Assembly (NCBI GenBank): GCA_015067545.1
Contig: SVMG01000002.1
Span: 248,001 to 312,000, forward strand
Reading direction: 5' to 3'
DNA from: Oscillospiraceae bacterium
Lineage (GTDB): Bacteria; Bacillota; Clostridia; Oscillospirales; Oscillospiraceae
Length of the DNA stretch: 64,000 bases
The notes below the pieces were generated by a model. That model had not been told where the DNA came from, ran no database searches, and worked only from the letters and a program-made list of their open reading frames with translations. The translations under genes and the position numbers were made by a program. Below, piece by piece: positions 16,181-26,071 of this stretch; within the stretch, counting starts at the first letter, position 1, and each line of letters begins with the position of its first letter.

Positions 16181-17032
16181 TATTTGCTTTAATATCTCTG
16201 GAATTTTGTTATAAATCACATCGGCCACTGCGCCTTCGTCACAGGGGCAGACATTGGGAAACCGATCTGCAACCGTGCCGTCGCTGGGACAGAAAGCATA
16301 ATCCGCACCCTCCAGCATTGTCAGATCATTTTCCGCATCGCCCACGCACACCAGGATCTTCTTCCCCAGCTCCTGCTGTAACTGCCGGGCAGAATTCAGC
16401 TTGGACACGCCCTTGGCGTGAATGTCCGCGATCCGGGCGCAGGCACGGAAGATCTCAATCTTATCCCCATAGTGCTCCATCATAAAATCGGTCATTTCGT
16501 CGAACTGACGAAGCTCTTCCCGGGTCGCCTGGTACATGCCGGCCACCGTATTTTCCCGGAACTCGCCGTAAAAAGAGAATTTGATAAACGGCCCGGGAAT
16601 TTCATCGGGACTTGCGTACTTCCAAGGGCAGGAATTGTTGTCGCAGTAGTCCTCCCACTGAGGATTCTTCCGCATCAGGTAATGGGCATCCATGGCCTGC
16701 ACTTCCACATTCAGCCACGGAAAACGCTCCTGCAGGAAAGGCAAAACCTCCACGGGATCCAAGTCCAGCGGGGCATACCGGGTCATGATCCCCGTTTTTT
16801 CATCATACGCCGCGCTGCCGTTGTACAAAAGCAGGGGCGCATTGGTGGGGATAACACCGAAAATATTCTTCATGGACATGGGGATGCTGCGGCCGGTGTT
16901 CATGGTAAACGTGCCGCCGTTGTCCATAAAATAGCGGATGGCCTCCAAATTTCGCGCCGGAATGGTGGAATCCGGGGCGGTGATGGTGCGGTCAAAATCC
17001 ACCGTTAACAGTATATCCGAAAAAAGTGCCAT
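16178..17032 (-). CDS. HAD superfamily Cof-type phosphatase, paralogue 1
   Basis: The protein has 284 residues from the ATG at 17032, with AAAGGA upstream. Motif I is TVDFDRTIT, motif II lies near NTGRS, and motif IV is VGDAENDLTMLEGADYAF. A large cap in the middle suggests a Cof/type IIB sugar-phosphate or nucleotide phosphatase of unknown substrate. It lies next to a paralogue at 17111. The last 45 or so residues of the two are almost identical, while the caps differ widely. Confidence 0.88.
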   Translation of the reverse strand: MALFSDILLTVDFDRTITAPDSTIPARNLEAIRYFMDNGGTFTMNTGRSIPMSMKNIFGVIPTNAPLLLYNGSAAYDEKTGIMTRYAPLDLDPVEVLPFLQERFPWLNVEVQAMDAHYLMRKNPQWEDYCDNNSCPWKYASPDEIPGPFIKFSFYGEFRENTVAGMYQATREELRQFDEMTDFMMEHYGDKIEIFRACARIADIHAKGVSKLNSARQLQQELGKKILVCVGDAENDLTMLEGADYAFCPSDGTVADRFPNVCPCDEGAVADVIYNKIPEILKQI

Positions 17033-17066
17033 AAGGTTTGTCCTTTCCACAAATCAACCATACATA

Positions 17067-17114
17067 GTAGGGGCGGTCTGTGACCGCCCGCGGGCGAACA
17101 CAGTTCGCCCCTAC
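17067..17114. repeat. Family E palindromic repeat between the twin HAD genes
   Basis: GTAGGGGCGGTCTGTGACCGCCC is followed by GGGCGAACACAGTTCGCCCCTAC. The last CTA is the stop codon (TAG) of the HAD gene on the minus strand. Confidence 0.8.
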
Positions 17115-17947
17115 AATATCTCCGGGAGCTTTTCATAAATCACATCGGCTACTGCGCCTTCATCACAGGGGCAGACGTTGGGAAACCGATCTGCAACCGT
17201 GCCGTCGCTGGGGCAGAAAGCATAATCCGCGCCCTCCAGCATGGGCAGATCGTTCTCCGCATCCCCCACGCACACCAAAATTTTTCTGTCCAACCGGACC
17301 TGCAGATCCCGGGCGGCCTTTAATTTGGACACACCGGGGGCATGAATGTTCAGCACCCGGGCACCGGCCCGGAAAATCGTCAGCTTATCCCCGTAAGTGT
17401 CCCGAAGCCATTGCTCGGCCTCATCCACCCGGGCAATTTCCTCTGCCGTGCCGGAAAACACCTGATAAAAGGTATCGTCCTGCAATCGGCCATACACATT
17501 AAATTTCATGAACGGGCCGTAGTCCTTACCCTCTTGCGCCAAATAGTAATTGCATTTCCGGGCAGCATAGTATGTTTCCCAACAGCCCACCGGCTGAAAG
17601 CCCACATGGGCATCCACTCCGTGCAGATCCACATTCAGATCCGGGAACGCCGCACACACTGCCTGCAGGGTCTGCTCCATGGGCAAATCAATGGGATATT
17701 GGGACAGAATTTCTCCGTTTTGGACGGTCAATCCACCGTTGTAGCACAAAAAGGGGGCATTCATGGGAATATTTTTCAAGATTTCCCCGGATTGAGGCAG
17801 GCTGCGTCCGGTATTGACGGTAAACGCACCGCCATTGTCCATGAAATATTGAATTGCCTCCATATTTCGCCCGGGAACTTGTCCGTCCCGATTCGTCATG
17901 GTACGGTCATAGTCCACTGTCAGTAAAATGTCAGAAAAAAGCGCCAT
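17111..17947 (-). CDS. HAD superfamily Cof-type phosphatase, paralogue 2
   Basis: The protein has 278 residues from the ATG at 17947, which shares one base with the rluD stop. Motif I is TVDYDRTMT and motif IV is VGDAENDLPMLEGADYAF, as in its neighbour. The C-terminal segment FCPSDGTVADRFPNVCPCDE is shared with paralogue 1 residue for residue. The reading frame ends inside a family E repeat, six residues earlier than the twin. Substrate unknown. Confidence 0.88.
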   Translation of the reverse strand: MALFSDILLTVDYDRTMTNRDGQVPGRNMEAIQYFMDNGGAFTVNTGRSLPQSGEILKNIPMNAPFLCYNGGLTVQNGEILSQYPIDLPMEQTLQAVCAAFPDLNVDLHGVDAHVGFQPVGCWETYYAARKCNYYLAQEGKDYGPFMKFNVYGRLQDDTFYQVFSGTAEEIARVDEAEQWLRDTYGDKLTIFRAGARVLNIHAPGVSKLKAARDLQVRLDRKILVCVGDAENDLPMLEGADYAFCPSDGTVADRFPNVCPCDEGAVADVIYEKLPEIL

Positions 17948-18852
17948 TATCCCATTCTCTCCAGTTTTTCTATTACTTGGGTAAAATATTCCGGCAGGGG
18001 CGCAAAGACCATCACCGGTCGCGCATCCCTGGGATGCCGGAAGCACAGCGCCCCTGCGTGCAGGCACTGACTCGACTGCCCCAGCTCCGGTTTTTTGTGG
18101 CCATAGACGGTATCTCCCAAAATGGGATGGCCGATGTGGGCCATATGCACGCGGATCTGATGGGTGCGGCCGGTCTCCAGACGGCAGCGCACATGGGTAT
18201 AGCCCCGATACCGGGCCACGACCTCCCAATGGGTCACCGCTTCCTTGGAATTGCGCTCCGTCACGCACATTTTCTTCCGATCCGACGGATGCCGTCCGAT
18301 GGGGGCGTTGACCGTGCCGCTATCCTCCCGGAAAGAGCCACAGACGATGGCCTCATAAGTCCGGGCCATGGTGTGATCCTTCAGCTGGGATGCCAGTATC
18401 CGGTGGGCAAAGTCGTTTTTCGCCACCGCGAGTAAGCCGGAGGTGTCCTTGTCAATGCGGTGGACGATTCCCGGGCGAAGCTCCCCATTGATGCCGGAAA
18501 GCTGGTCTCCCAGAGCATACAACAGGCCGTTGACCAAGGTATCGTCGCTGTGACCTGCCGCCGGATGCACCACAAGGCCCTTGGGCTTGTTCAGCACCAG
18601 CAGATCCTCGTCCTCGTAGACGATGTCCAAAGGCATTTCGGTGGGCACGATGTCCACCTCTTTCGGCTCGGGGATGGTCAGAGTGATCTCGTCCCCCGGA
18701 TTCAATTTATCGTTTTTCTTCGCCGGCTTGCCACCCAGTTGCACATAGCCCTCTTCAATGAGCTTCTGCGCCGCCGAGCGGGTCATATTTTCCACCGCAC
18801 GGGCCAAAAAGGCGTCCAGGCGCTCGCCGGGAATATCGGGATGGAGGGTCAT
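17947..18852 (-). CDS. RluA/RluD family 23S rRNA pseudouridine synthase
   Basis: The protein has 301 residues. An N-terminal S4 domain (RLDAFLARAVENMTRSAAQKLIEEGYV) precedes the catalytic domain with HRIDKDTSGLL, which holds the catalytic Asp. The RTHQIRVHMAHIGHPILGD motif follows. RluD-type enzymes modify uridines in 23S rRNA; the exact site cannot be assigned here. The start overlaps the lspA stop in ATGA, and the stop overlaps the HAD gene, giving an lspA-rluD-HAD operon. Confidence 0.92.
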   Translation of the reverse strand: MTLHPDIPGERLDAFLARAVENMTRSAAQKLIEEGYVQLGGKPAKKNDKLNPGDEITLTIPEPKEVDIVPTEMPLDIVYEDEDLLVLNKPKGLVVHPAAGHSDDTLVNGLLYALGDQLSGINGELRPGIVHRIDKDTSGLLAVAKNDFAHRILASQLKDHTMARTYEAIVCGSFREDSGTVNAPIGRHPSDRKKMCVTERNSKEAVTHWEVVARYRGYTHVRCRLETGRTHQIRVHMAHIGHPILGDTVYGHKKPELGQSSQCLHAGALCFRHPRDARPVMVFAPLPEYFTQVIEKLERMG

Positions 18853-19328
18853 TTTTTCTCTTCCTTCCAAAATTGCTTGTTAAAAAAGATCAGATGCAGG
18901 ATCAGCAAAATGCAGCCGCAGGTGATGAAGCAGTCTGCCACATTAAAAACCGGGAAGCTGATGAATTCTGTCTTGATCATGTCCACCACATAGCCCAGGC
19001 GTACCCGGTCGATCACATTGCCCAGGCCGCCGCCGTAGATGGCTGCGATCAGCCACCGCTCCAGGCCGGTAAAGGGCATCTTGAATTTGAAGTATTCCAG
19101 CAAAAGCAGAACCGTCAGCACCAAGAAAACCGCGATGAACAGCCATTGCTGTCCTTCCAACATGGACCAGGCCGCACCGATGTTCTTCGTATACGTCCAT
19201 CCGATCACGCCGGGCCAAAAGGGCACATGGCCGTACAGGGGGATGTTCTCCACCACCAGCCATTTTGTCGCCTGATCCGCCAACACGATGGCGATAATGA
19301 ACAAAATGTATTTGATGAGTTTTTTCAT
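18849..19328 (-). CDS. lspA: LspA, prolipoprotein signal peptidase
   Basis: The protein has 159 residues from the ATG at 19328, with AAAGGAG upstream. It has four membrane segments. The conserved motifs are LADQATKWL, NIGAAWS, GNVIDRVRLGYVVD and FPVFNVAD, with the two catalytic aspartates in the last two. It cleaves the signal peptide of lipid-modified prolipoproteins. It is the first gene of the lspA-rluD-HAD operon, downstream of a family A repeat. Confidence 0.96.
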   Translation of the reverse strand: MKKLIKYILFIIAIVLADQATKWLVVENIPLYGHVPFWPGVIGWTYTKNIGAAWSMLEGQQWLFIAVFLVLTVLLLLEYFKFKMPFTGLERWLIAAIYGGGLGNVIDRVRLGYVVDMIKTEFISFPVFNVADCFITCGCILLILHLIFFNKQFWKEEKK

Positions 19329-19374
19329 AGACTCGACTCCTTTCAAAGCCTTCCCCCATGGAAAAGCTATCAAA

Positions 19375-19468
19375 GGCTCCCCTTGGAGGGGAGCTGTCAG
19401 CCGTATGGGCTGACTGAGGGGTGTTACACCCCACCGGCACTTCGTGCCACCTCCCCTCAAGGGGAGGC
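19375..19468. repeat. Family A palindromic repeat between tatD and lspA
   Basis: The arms are GGCTCCCCTTGGAGGGGAGC and CTCCCCTCAAGGGGAGGC, with GTCAGCCGTATGGGCTGAC and CACCCCACCGGC inside. Confidence 0.8.
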
Positions 19469-19470
19469 TT

Positions 19471-20235
19471 TTAATCGATACGATACAGCCGTTTACCGTT
19501 TTGGGTGGTTGCTTTTTGGGCTTCTTCCACCGAAATTCCCCGGATTTCTGCCAGTTTTTCCGCCACCCGGTAGACCAGGGACGGGTCGTTCCGCTTGCCC
19601 CGGAAGGGCTCGGGAGCCATGTATGGGCAGTCGGTTTCGATGACGATGCGATCTAAGGGGATCGTCCGGGCGGTCTCCACCGCCTTGCGGGCATTTTTGA
19701 AGGTCAGCACCCCGGTGAAGCCGATGTACCAGCCCATATCCGTCAGCTGGCGGGCCATCTCCGCAGAGCCGGAGTAGCAATGGAACACGCCCTTGACCGT
19801 GGGAAATTGCCGGACGATGTGCATGCCGTCCTCATGGGCATCCCGCTCGTGAACGATAACCGGCATATCCAGCTCTCTGGCAAGCTCCATCTGGGCAATG
19901 AAGGCCTTTTTCTGAATGTCCCCGGGGATATCCTCGTAATGATAGTCCAGGCCGATCTCGCCAATGGCCTTGACCTTGGGATTAAGTTTACATAACTTCC
20001 TATATTCCTCCAGCACAGCCTCGTTGACTTCGTCGCAGGAGTCCGGATGCGTGCCCACGGAGCAGTACAGCCAGTCGTAGGGGGCGGCCATATTCAGCGC
20101 CTCCCTGGAAGATTCCAGGGAGCATCCGGCGTTCATGACCAGCGACAAACCCTTTTGAGGTAATGTGGCCAAAAGCTCGGCGCGATCAGCATCAAAGCAG
20201 GAATCATTCAAATGGGCATGGGTATCAAAGAGCAT
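19471..20235 (-). CDS. TatD family metal-dependent DNase
   Basis: The protein has 254 residues from the ATG at 20235, with GGAGGAAA upstream. It opens MLFDTHAHLND, the first metal-binding HxH. Other metal ligands are in EIGLDYHYED, VIVHERDA, FHCYSG and ETDCPYMAPEPFRG. TatD proteins are 3'-5' DNases with a TIM-barrel amidohydrolase fold. The stop touches the end of a family A repeat. The gene overlaps the upstream phosphopantetheinyl transferase by 11 bases. Confidence 0.94.
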   Translation of the reverse strand: MLFDTHAHLNDSCFDADRAELLATLPQKGLSLVMNAGCSLESSREALNMAAPYDWLYCSVGTHPDSCDEVNEAVLEEYRKLCKLNPKVKAIGEIGLDYHYEDIPGDIQKKAFIAQMELARELDMPVIVHERDAHEDGMHIVRQFPTVKGVFHCYSGSAEMARQLTDMGWYIGFTGVLTFKNARKAVETARTIPLDRIVIETDCPYMAPEPFRGKRNDPSLVYRVAEKLAEIRGISVEEAQKATTQNGKRLYRID

Positions 20236-20716
20236 CGTTTTCCTCCAAAACGGCAACATAACAGCCGTTTATCTCTTGAATTCTCGGATCAAAGGGATCG
20301 AAATCCGTAGCTTTCAGCCAGTTTCCCATTCCCCGGCCTGTCAGCTTGGAATTCGCCTCTTTCAGCACCCACAGGCGCAAAAATGCGTCCTGAGGGTCAT
20401 CGCCCAACCGACTTTTTTCGGTTTCGGATGCGAATTTTTCCACCATGGCCCATGTCACCTTGCGCCCCTTCTCCTCTGCGTCCAGACCGATGTTGTGACG
20501 GCTGAGGACACAGAACGCATAATGATCCGTATGGGAGATGGAAAAGTGCCAGTCACCATCCGGGAAATAGGGCTTTCCCCGGGGCGTGACGGCGATGGGC
20601 GGCAAGTCCTTGCCTGTTGCCTGCTTATACAGCCGCGCCAAAAGTTCCCGGCCAACCCCATGACCATCCCGACCATTTAACGCCTCACTAAGCAAAAACA
20701 CGCCCTTCACCCCCAT
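20225..20716 (-). CDS. 4'-phosphopantetheinyl transferase (Sfp-like, short)
   Basis: The protein has 163 residues, shorter than Sfp itself (about 225). It keeps the family motifs HFSISHT, IGLDAEE with the magnesium-binding Asp, and LWVLKEANSK. It moves the phosphopantetheine arm of CoA onto a carrier protein. The target cannot be told, since there is no carrier-protein gene nearby. It is transcribed together with tatD and overlaps its start. Confidence 0.88.
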   Translation of the reverse strand: MGVKGVFLLSEALNGRDGHGVGRELLARLYKQATGKDLPPIAVTPRGKPYFPDGDWHFSISHTDHYAFCVLSRHNIGLDAEEKGRKVTWAMVEKFASETEKSRLGDDPQDAFLRLWVLKEANSKLTGRGMGNWLKATDFDPFDPRIQEINGCYVAVLEENDAL

Positions 20717-20771
20717 TTTACTAAATTATAGCCGTAATTTGAGTGTGTGTCAACTGATTGCCCCCCTTCTT

Positions 20772-20878
20772 GGCTCTCCCTCTGGGAGAGCTGGCAAAAA
20801 TCTTTGATTTTTGACTGAGAGGGTTTTCTCTATCGCCCTCTCCGCCCCTTGCGGGGCACCTCCCCCAAAGGGGGAGGC
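20772..20878. repeat. Family C palindromic repeat downstream of groEL
   Basis: The arms are GGCTCTCCCTCTGGGAGAGC and CCTCCCCCAAAGGGGGAGGC, with AAAAATCTTTGATTTTT inside and a GACTGAGAGGG/CCCTCTCCGCC pair. Confidence 0.8.
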
Positions 20879-20885
20879 AAGGGAC

Positions 20886-20918
20886 AAAAAACCGGGGGCG
20901 TTGGTACGCCCCCGGGTG
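20886..20918 (-). terminator. Terminator of groESL
   Basis: On the minus strand, CCCGGGGGCG, a short loop and CGCCCCCGG form a hairpin followed by TTTTTT. It lies 13 bases after the groEL stop. Confidence 0.88.
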
Positions 20919-20930
20919 CATTTCAATATC

Positions 20931-22565
<1,635 letters not shown>

Positions 22566-22576
22566 TTACTTCCTCC

Positions 22577-22852
22577 TTAGTCCACAACAACAGCCAGGAT
22601 ATCTTCCAGCTTGACGAATTTGTACTCCTCGCCGTCCAGCTTAAGCTCGCTGCCGGCAAACTTGCCAACGACCACCTTGTCGCCGGCCTTGACGGTCATA
22701 GCCACATCCTTGGTGCCGGGGCCTGCGGAAACGACCTCGTAGATGGCGGGCTTTTCCTTGGTGGTGGTAGCCAAAATGATGCCGGAAGCAGTGGTCTCCT
22801 GGGCTTCCTGGGCTTTGAGCAGAACATTGTCTGCCATGGGTCTGAGTTTCAT
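22577..22852 (-). CDS. groES: GroES co-chaperonin, 10 kDa
   Basis: The protein has 91 residues. It starts MKLRPMADNVLLKA and has the mobile loop TTASGIILATTT, which binds GroEL, and the VKAGDKVVVGKFAG core. It forms the heptameric lid of GroEL. It is the first gene of the groESL operon, preceded by a promoter and CIRCE. Confidence 0.98.
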   Translation of the reverse strand: MKLRPMADNVLLKAQEAQETTASGIILATTTKEKPAIYEVVSAGPGTKDVAMTVKAGDKVVVGKFAGSELKLDGEEYKFVKLEDILAVVVD

Positions 22853-22909
22853 GCTGATTCCTCCAAATTCTTATTCGTATTAGCAGGCTGGGCCTGCCTT
22901 TGTCTCTTT

Positions 22910-22936
22910 TTAGCACTCTTTTCTTGCGAGTGCTAA
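22910..22936 (-). promoter_or_regulatory. CIRCE operator of groESL
   Basis: TTAGCACTC, nine bases and GAGTGCTAA form the perfect CIRCE inverted repeat bound by the repressor HrcA. It lies directly downstream of the -10 box, so bound HrcA would block transcription until heat stress. Confidence 0.97.
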
Positions 22937-22939
22937 ACT

Positions 22940-22967
22940 ATCATATCACAAACTTCAGAAAATGCAA
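22940..22967 (-). promoter_or_regulatory. Sigma-A promoter of groESL
   Basis: On the minus strand, TTGCAT (22967-22962) and TATGAT (22945-22940) are 16 bases apart, with CIRCE immediately downstream. Confidence 0.8.
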
Positions 22968-23008
22968 GGGGTATTTTCCCATTTTGGGTAAAATTTTTAT
23001 GAATAAAA

Positions 23009-23210
23009 GCCTTCCCCCGGGGGAAGGTGGCATTTGCGAGGGACGCGCAAATGACGGATGAGGGTCGTTCCTAAAAAACTTTTGCCGAAATGCGTACAGG
23101 GCTTACCCTCATCCGTCACCGCCTGTTGGCTAATGTATACTTGCCACCGGCAAGTATTGCTATTTACATTCGCTTCGCTATGGCGGCGACACCTTCCCTC
23201 AGGGGAAGGC
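23009..23210. repeat. Family B palindromic repeat between groES and minD
   Basis: The arms are CCTTCCCCCGGGGGAAGG and CCTTCCCTCAGGGGAAGG, with GACGGATGAGGGT/ACCCTCATCCGTC inside. It is the longest family B copy, about 200 bp. The 479-bp gap from groES to minD holds this repeat, CIRCE and two promoters; I see no gene in it. Confidence 0.8.
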
Positions 23211-23271
23211 TCTGTCCGGGTGTTTTTGGTGATTGTGTTGAAAAAATCTTCCAGAAATCACAGATTGACCC

Positions 23272-23300
23272 TTGCTTTTTGTGCGATATTCCTTTATAAT
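23272..23300 (+). promoter_or_regulatory. Sigma-A promoter of minD
   Basis: TTGCTT (23272-23277) and TATAAT (23295-23300) are separated by 17 bases. The minD start follows 31 bases later. Confidence 0.7.
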
Positions 23301-23331
23301 AACGACATTACAAGGGTTAGGAGGGGTTTTC

Positions 23332-24069
23332 GTGGGTGAACTCATCGCTGTGCTTTCCGGCAAGGGTGGCACGGGCAAGACCTCTCTGTGTGCCGGCATC
23401 GCCACAGCCCTGGCCCAAATGGGCGAGAAGGTGCTGTGTATCGACTGCGATGTGGGCCTGCGCAACCTGGACATTGCCCTGGCATTAAGTGACACAGGCG
23501 CGCTGAGCTTCGTGGATGTGTATAAGGGCGGTTACAGCCTTTCTCAGGCAGCGCAGCATTCCCTGTATCCAAATCTTCGCTTTTTGACCGCACCCGTGAA
23601 CCTGAAGGCAGAAAATGTGGACAGCAAGGCCTTTTCTGCCATGCTTCACCAGGCCAGACGGGAATTTGACTATGTCTTTTTGGATGCTCCTGCCGGGTTG
23701 GATGCAGGCTTTACCCTGTGCGCAGGGTGTGCTGACCGGATCCTTCTGGTCACCAACGCAGAGCCCTCCGCCATCCGGGATGCCGCCCGCACCGGCCAAA
23801 AATTGGAGCTGATGAGAAAAAATCAGGTGCGTATCATCGTCAATCGCGTCCGGCAGAAGCTGCTGGATGTGACCAAGCGCACCATCGACGATGTGATGGA
23901 CGAATCCGGACTGCCGCTGATCGGCGTTGTGCCGGAGGATGAAAACGTCACATTGGCCGCCGCTTTTGAAACGCCGCTGCTGAAATACACCCGCAAGGGT
24001 GCAGCCGCCGCCTGCAAGCGGATCGCAAAGAGAATTCAGGGTATGCCGGTACCCGTTGACCTCCGGTAA
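23332..24069 (+). CDS. minD: MinD-like ATPase (septum-site or ParA family)
   Basis: The start is a GTG at 23332 with TAGGAGGGG upstream, giving 245 residues. The deviant Walker A motif GKGGTGKTS and IDCDVGLRNLDIAL mark MinD. DYVFLDAPAGLDAGF is Walker B, and EPSAIRDA follows. MinD places the division septum with MinC. The C-terminal KRIAKRIQG helix could bind membrane, but it is followed by extra residues. No minC or minE is adjacent. mgsA follows, as it does at the end of mre/min clusters in some Clostridia. Confidence 0.88.
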   Translation: MGELIAVLSGKGGTGKTSLCAGIATALAQMGEKVLCIDCDVGLRNLDIALALSDTGALSFVDVYKGGYSLSQAAQHSLYPNLRFLTAPVNLKAENVDSKAFSAMLHQARREFDYVFLDAPAGLDAGFTLCAGCADRILLVTNAEPSAIRDAARTGQKLELMRKNQVRIIVNRVRQKLLDVTKRTIDDVMDESGLPLIGVVPEDENVTLAAAFETPLLKYTRKGAAAACKRIAKRIQGMPVPVDLR

Positions 24070-24092
24070 ATATTTAGAAGGAGCGTTTCTGT

Positions 24093-24506
24093 ATGAATAT
24101 TGCGTTTTTGGCCCACGACAAGAAAAAAGAGCTGATGGTACAGTTTTGCACTGCCTACAAAAGTGTCCTGAGCAAGCACGCCCTCTTCGCCACTGCCACC
24201 ACCGGCCGGCTGATCGCAGACAATACGGGTCTTCCCATCACGCTGCTTCTGAGCCATAAGCAGGGCGGCCATCAGCAGATCAACGCCCGGATCGCCTACA
24301 ACGAGATCGATCTGGTTCTGCTGTTCACCGATCCCAACACAGTCGATCCCTGGGATGATGCCCAGATGATGGAGACCATCCGACATTGTGACAAGCACAA
24401 TGTGCCCATCGCCACCAACCTGGCCTCTGCGGAAATGCTGATCATGGGCCTGCAGCGGGGCGATCTTGACTGGCGTGAAATGCTTCACACCAAGCCCCAT
24501 TATTGA
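24093..24506 (+). CDS. mgsA: Methylglyoxal synthase-like protein with altered active site
   Basis: The protein has 137 residues, the normal length. It begins NIAFLAHDKKKELM, and FATATTGRLI and IATNLASAEMLI match the family closely. MgsA turns dihydroxyacetone phosphate into methylglyoxal. However, the phosphate and catalytic loop normally reads SGPxGGDQQ, and here it is SHKQGGHQQ, so the catalytic Asp (Asp71 in E. coli) is His. The later PHxPD segment reads PWDDA. Activity is therefore uncertain. It is co-directional with minD, 23 bases away. Confidence 0.8.
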   Translation: MNIAFLAHDKKKELMVQFCTAYKSVLSKHALFATATTGRLIADNTGLPITLLLSHKQGGHQQINARIAYNEIDLVLLFTDPNTVDPWDDAQMMETIRHCDKHNVPIATNLASAEMLIMGLQRGDLDWREMLHTKPHY

Positions 24507-24513
24507 TTATTTT

Positions 24514-24567
24514 GGAATTAGGAGTTAGGAATGAGAAATGAATTCCTAATTCCTAATTTCTCATTCC
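24514..24567. repeat. AT-rich GAATTAGGA inverted repeat
   Basis: GGAATTAGGAGTTAGGAATG and TCCTAATTCCTAATTTCTC form an imperfect long palindrome with ATTCCT units between mgsA and hisS. It differs from the GC-rich families. Confidence 0.7.
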
Positions 24568-24590
24568 TCACTTTTGAAAGGAAGGTTACT

Positions 24591-25946
24591 ATGGACATCA
24601 TCAAACCCCGGACCCTGTCCGGTTTTATGGAATTGCTTCCCGGAAAGCAGGCGCAGTTTGAGCGGATGCTTTCCATTTTGCGTGACACCTACAGCAGCTA
24701 CGGCTTTGCTGCGCTGGATACTCCCGTCATCGAGGATGCACAGATCCTTTTGGCCAAGGGCGGCGGTGAGACGGAAAAGCAGATCTACCGCTTCCAAAAG
24801 GGCGACAGCGACCTGGCTCTGCGGTTCGATCTGACCGTGCCTCTGGCAAAATATGTGGCTCTGCACTGCAACGAGCTGGCTTTCCCCTTCCGCCGGTATC
24901 AGATCAGCAAGGTCTACCGGGGCGAGCGGGCACAGCGTGGCCGCTTCCGGGAATTTTACCAGGCGGACATCGACATTATCGGTGACGGCAAGCTGGATAT
25001 CCTCAACGAGGCAGAAATTCCCGCGATCATTTATAAGGTCTTCCGGGGCTTCGGCTTGAACCGCTTCCAAATCCGCGTCAACAACCGCAAGATTTTGACC
25101 GGTTTTTATGCCATGCTGGACTTGGCCGAAAAGAGCGGTGACATCATGCGCACCGTGGACAAGCTGGACAAGATCGGCCCGGAAAAAGTCAAGGCTATCT
25201 TGCTGGACGATTGCGGACTGACCGATGCACAGGCTGACGAGATTTTGAGATTCATCGCCATCCGCGGCACGAACGCGGACGTTTTGGCCGCCCTGGAGGG
25301 CTACGCATGCCGCAGCGAGCTGTTTGATCTGGGTCTTGAAGAGCTGAAGGCTGTGACGCAGAACCTCTCCGCTTTCGGCGTGCCCGAGGAGAATTTTGCG
25401 GTGGATCTGACCATCGCCCGTGGCCTGGACTACTACACCGGTACGGTGTATGAAACCACGCTGCTGGATCACCCGGAGATCGGCTCTGTCTGCTCCGGTG
25501 GCCGTTACGACAATCTGGCCGGCTATTATATCGACCGGGCTCTGCCCGGCGTGGGCATTTCCATCGGTCTGACCCGGCTGTTCTATGTTTTGGATGAGCA
25601 GGGTCTTCTGAATCCGGAACTGCCCACCGCGCCCTGTGATGCGCTGGTGCTGCCCATGACTGCGGATGCCGCACCCTCCATTGCCGTCGCAGAAGCCCTG
25701 CGCAGCAGTGGCCTTAAGGTACAGCTGTACGGCGAGCAGAAGAAATTTAAGCAGAAGATGGCCTACGCGGACAAGATCGGCGTGCCCTTTGCCATTTTGA
25801 TGGGCGAGGACGAGATTAGCGCCGGCAAGTGCGCCGTGAAGAATATGCGCACCGGCGAGCAGGTGCTTTTGACTCCTGCCGAAGCCGCCGATCACATCAA
25901 GGCAGCTCTGTCTGCCAACAACGGCCCCATTATTTTGGAAAAATAA
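24591..25946 (+). CDS. hisS: Histidyl-tRNA synthetase
   Basis: I start at the ATG at 24591, with GAAAGGAAGG upstream, giving 451 residues. Class II motif 2 is YRGERAQRGRFREFYQADID. The histidine-specific motif is ARGLDYYTGTVYE, and motif 3 is GVGISIGLTRLF. A C-terminal anticodon-binding domain begins near PCDALVLPM. The GLDYY motif separates it from the HisZ regulatory protein. It charges tRNA-His. I saw no T-box leader; the only upstream structure is the AT-rich palindrome. Confidence 0.95.
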   Translation: MDIIKPRTLSGFMELLPGKQAQFERMLSILRDTYSSYGFAALDTPVIEDAQILLAKGGGETEKQIYRFQKGDSDLALRFDLTVPLAKYVALHCNELAFPFRRYQISKVYRGERAQRGRFREFYQADIDIIGDGKLDILNEAEIPAIIYKVFRGFGLNRFQIRVNNRKILTGFYAMLDLAEKSGDIMRTVDKLDKIGPEKVKAILLDDCGLTDAQADEILRFIAIRGTNADVLAALEGYACRSELFDLGLEELKAVTQNLSAFGVPEENFAVDLTIARGLDYYTGTVYETTLLDHPEIGSVCSGGRYDNLAGYYIDRALPGVGISIGLTRLFYVLDEQGLLNPELPTAPCDALVLPMTADAAPSIAVAEALRSSGLKVQLYGEQKKFKQKMAYADKIGVPFAILMGEDEISAGKCAVKNMRTGEQVLLTPAEAADHIKAALSANNGPIILEK

Positions 25947-25963
25947 CGCGGCGTAGCCGCCTT

Positions 25964-26057
25964 GGCTCCCCTTGTGAGGGGAGCTGCCGAACGAATGTGA
26001 GGCTGAGGGGTGTACACCCCTCCGGCACTTTGTGCCACCTCCCCTCAAAGGGGAGGC
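25964..26057. repeat. Family A palindromic repeat after hisS
   Basis: The arms are GGCTCCCCTTGTGAGGGGAGC and CTCCCCTCAAAGGGGAGGC, preceded by a GCGGCGTAGCCGC palindrome at the hisS stop. Confidence 0.8.
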
Positions 26058-26071
26058 TTAGGGAGGTAACT

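Noticed and set aside
24507-24590. A T-box leader for hisS
   Set aside because: The region is too short and lacks the T-box sequence. It holds an AT-rich palindrome instead.
24561-26048. A 495-codon frame opposite hisS
   Set aside because: It covers hisS and two repeats, lacks a ribosome site and has shadow-frame composition.
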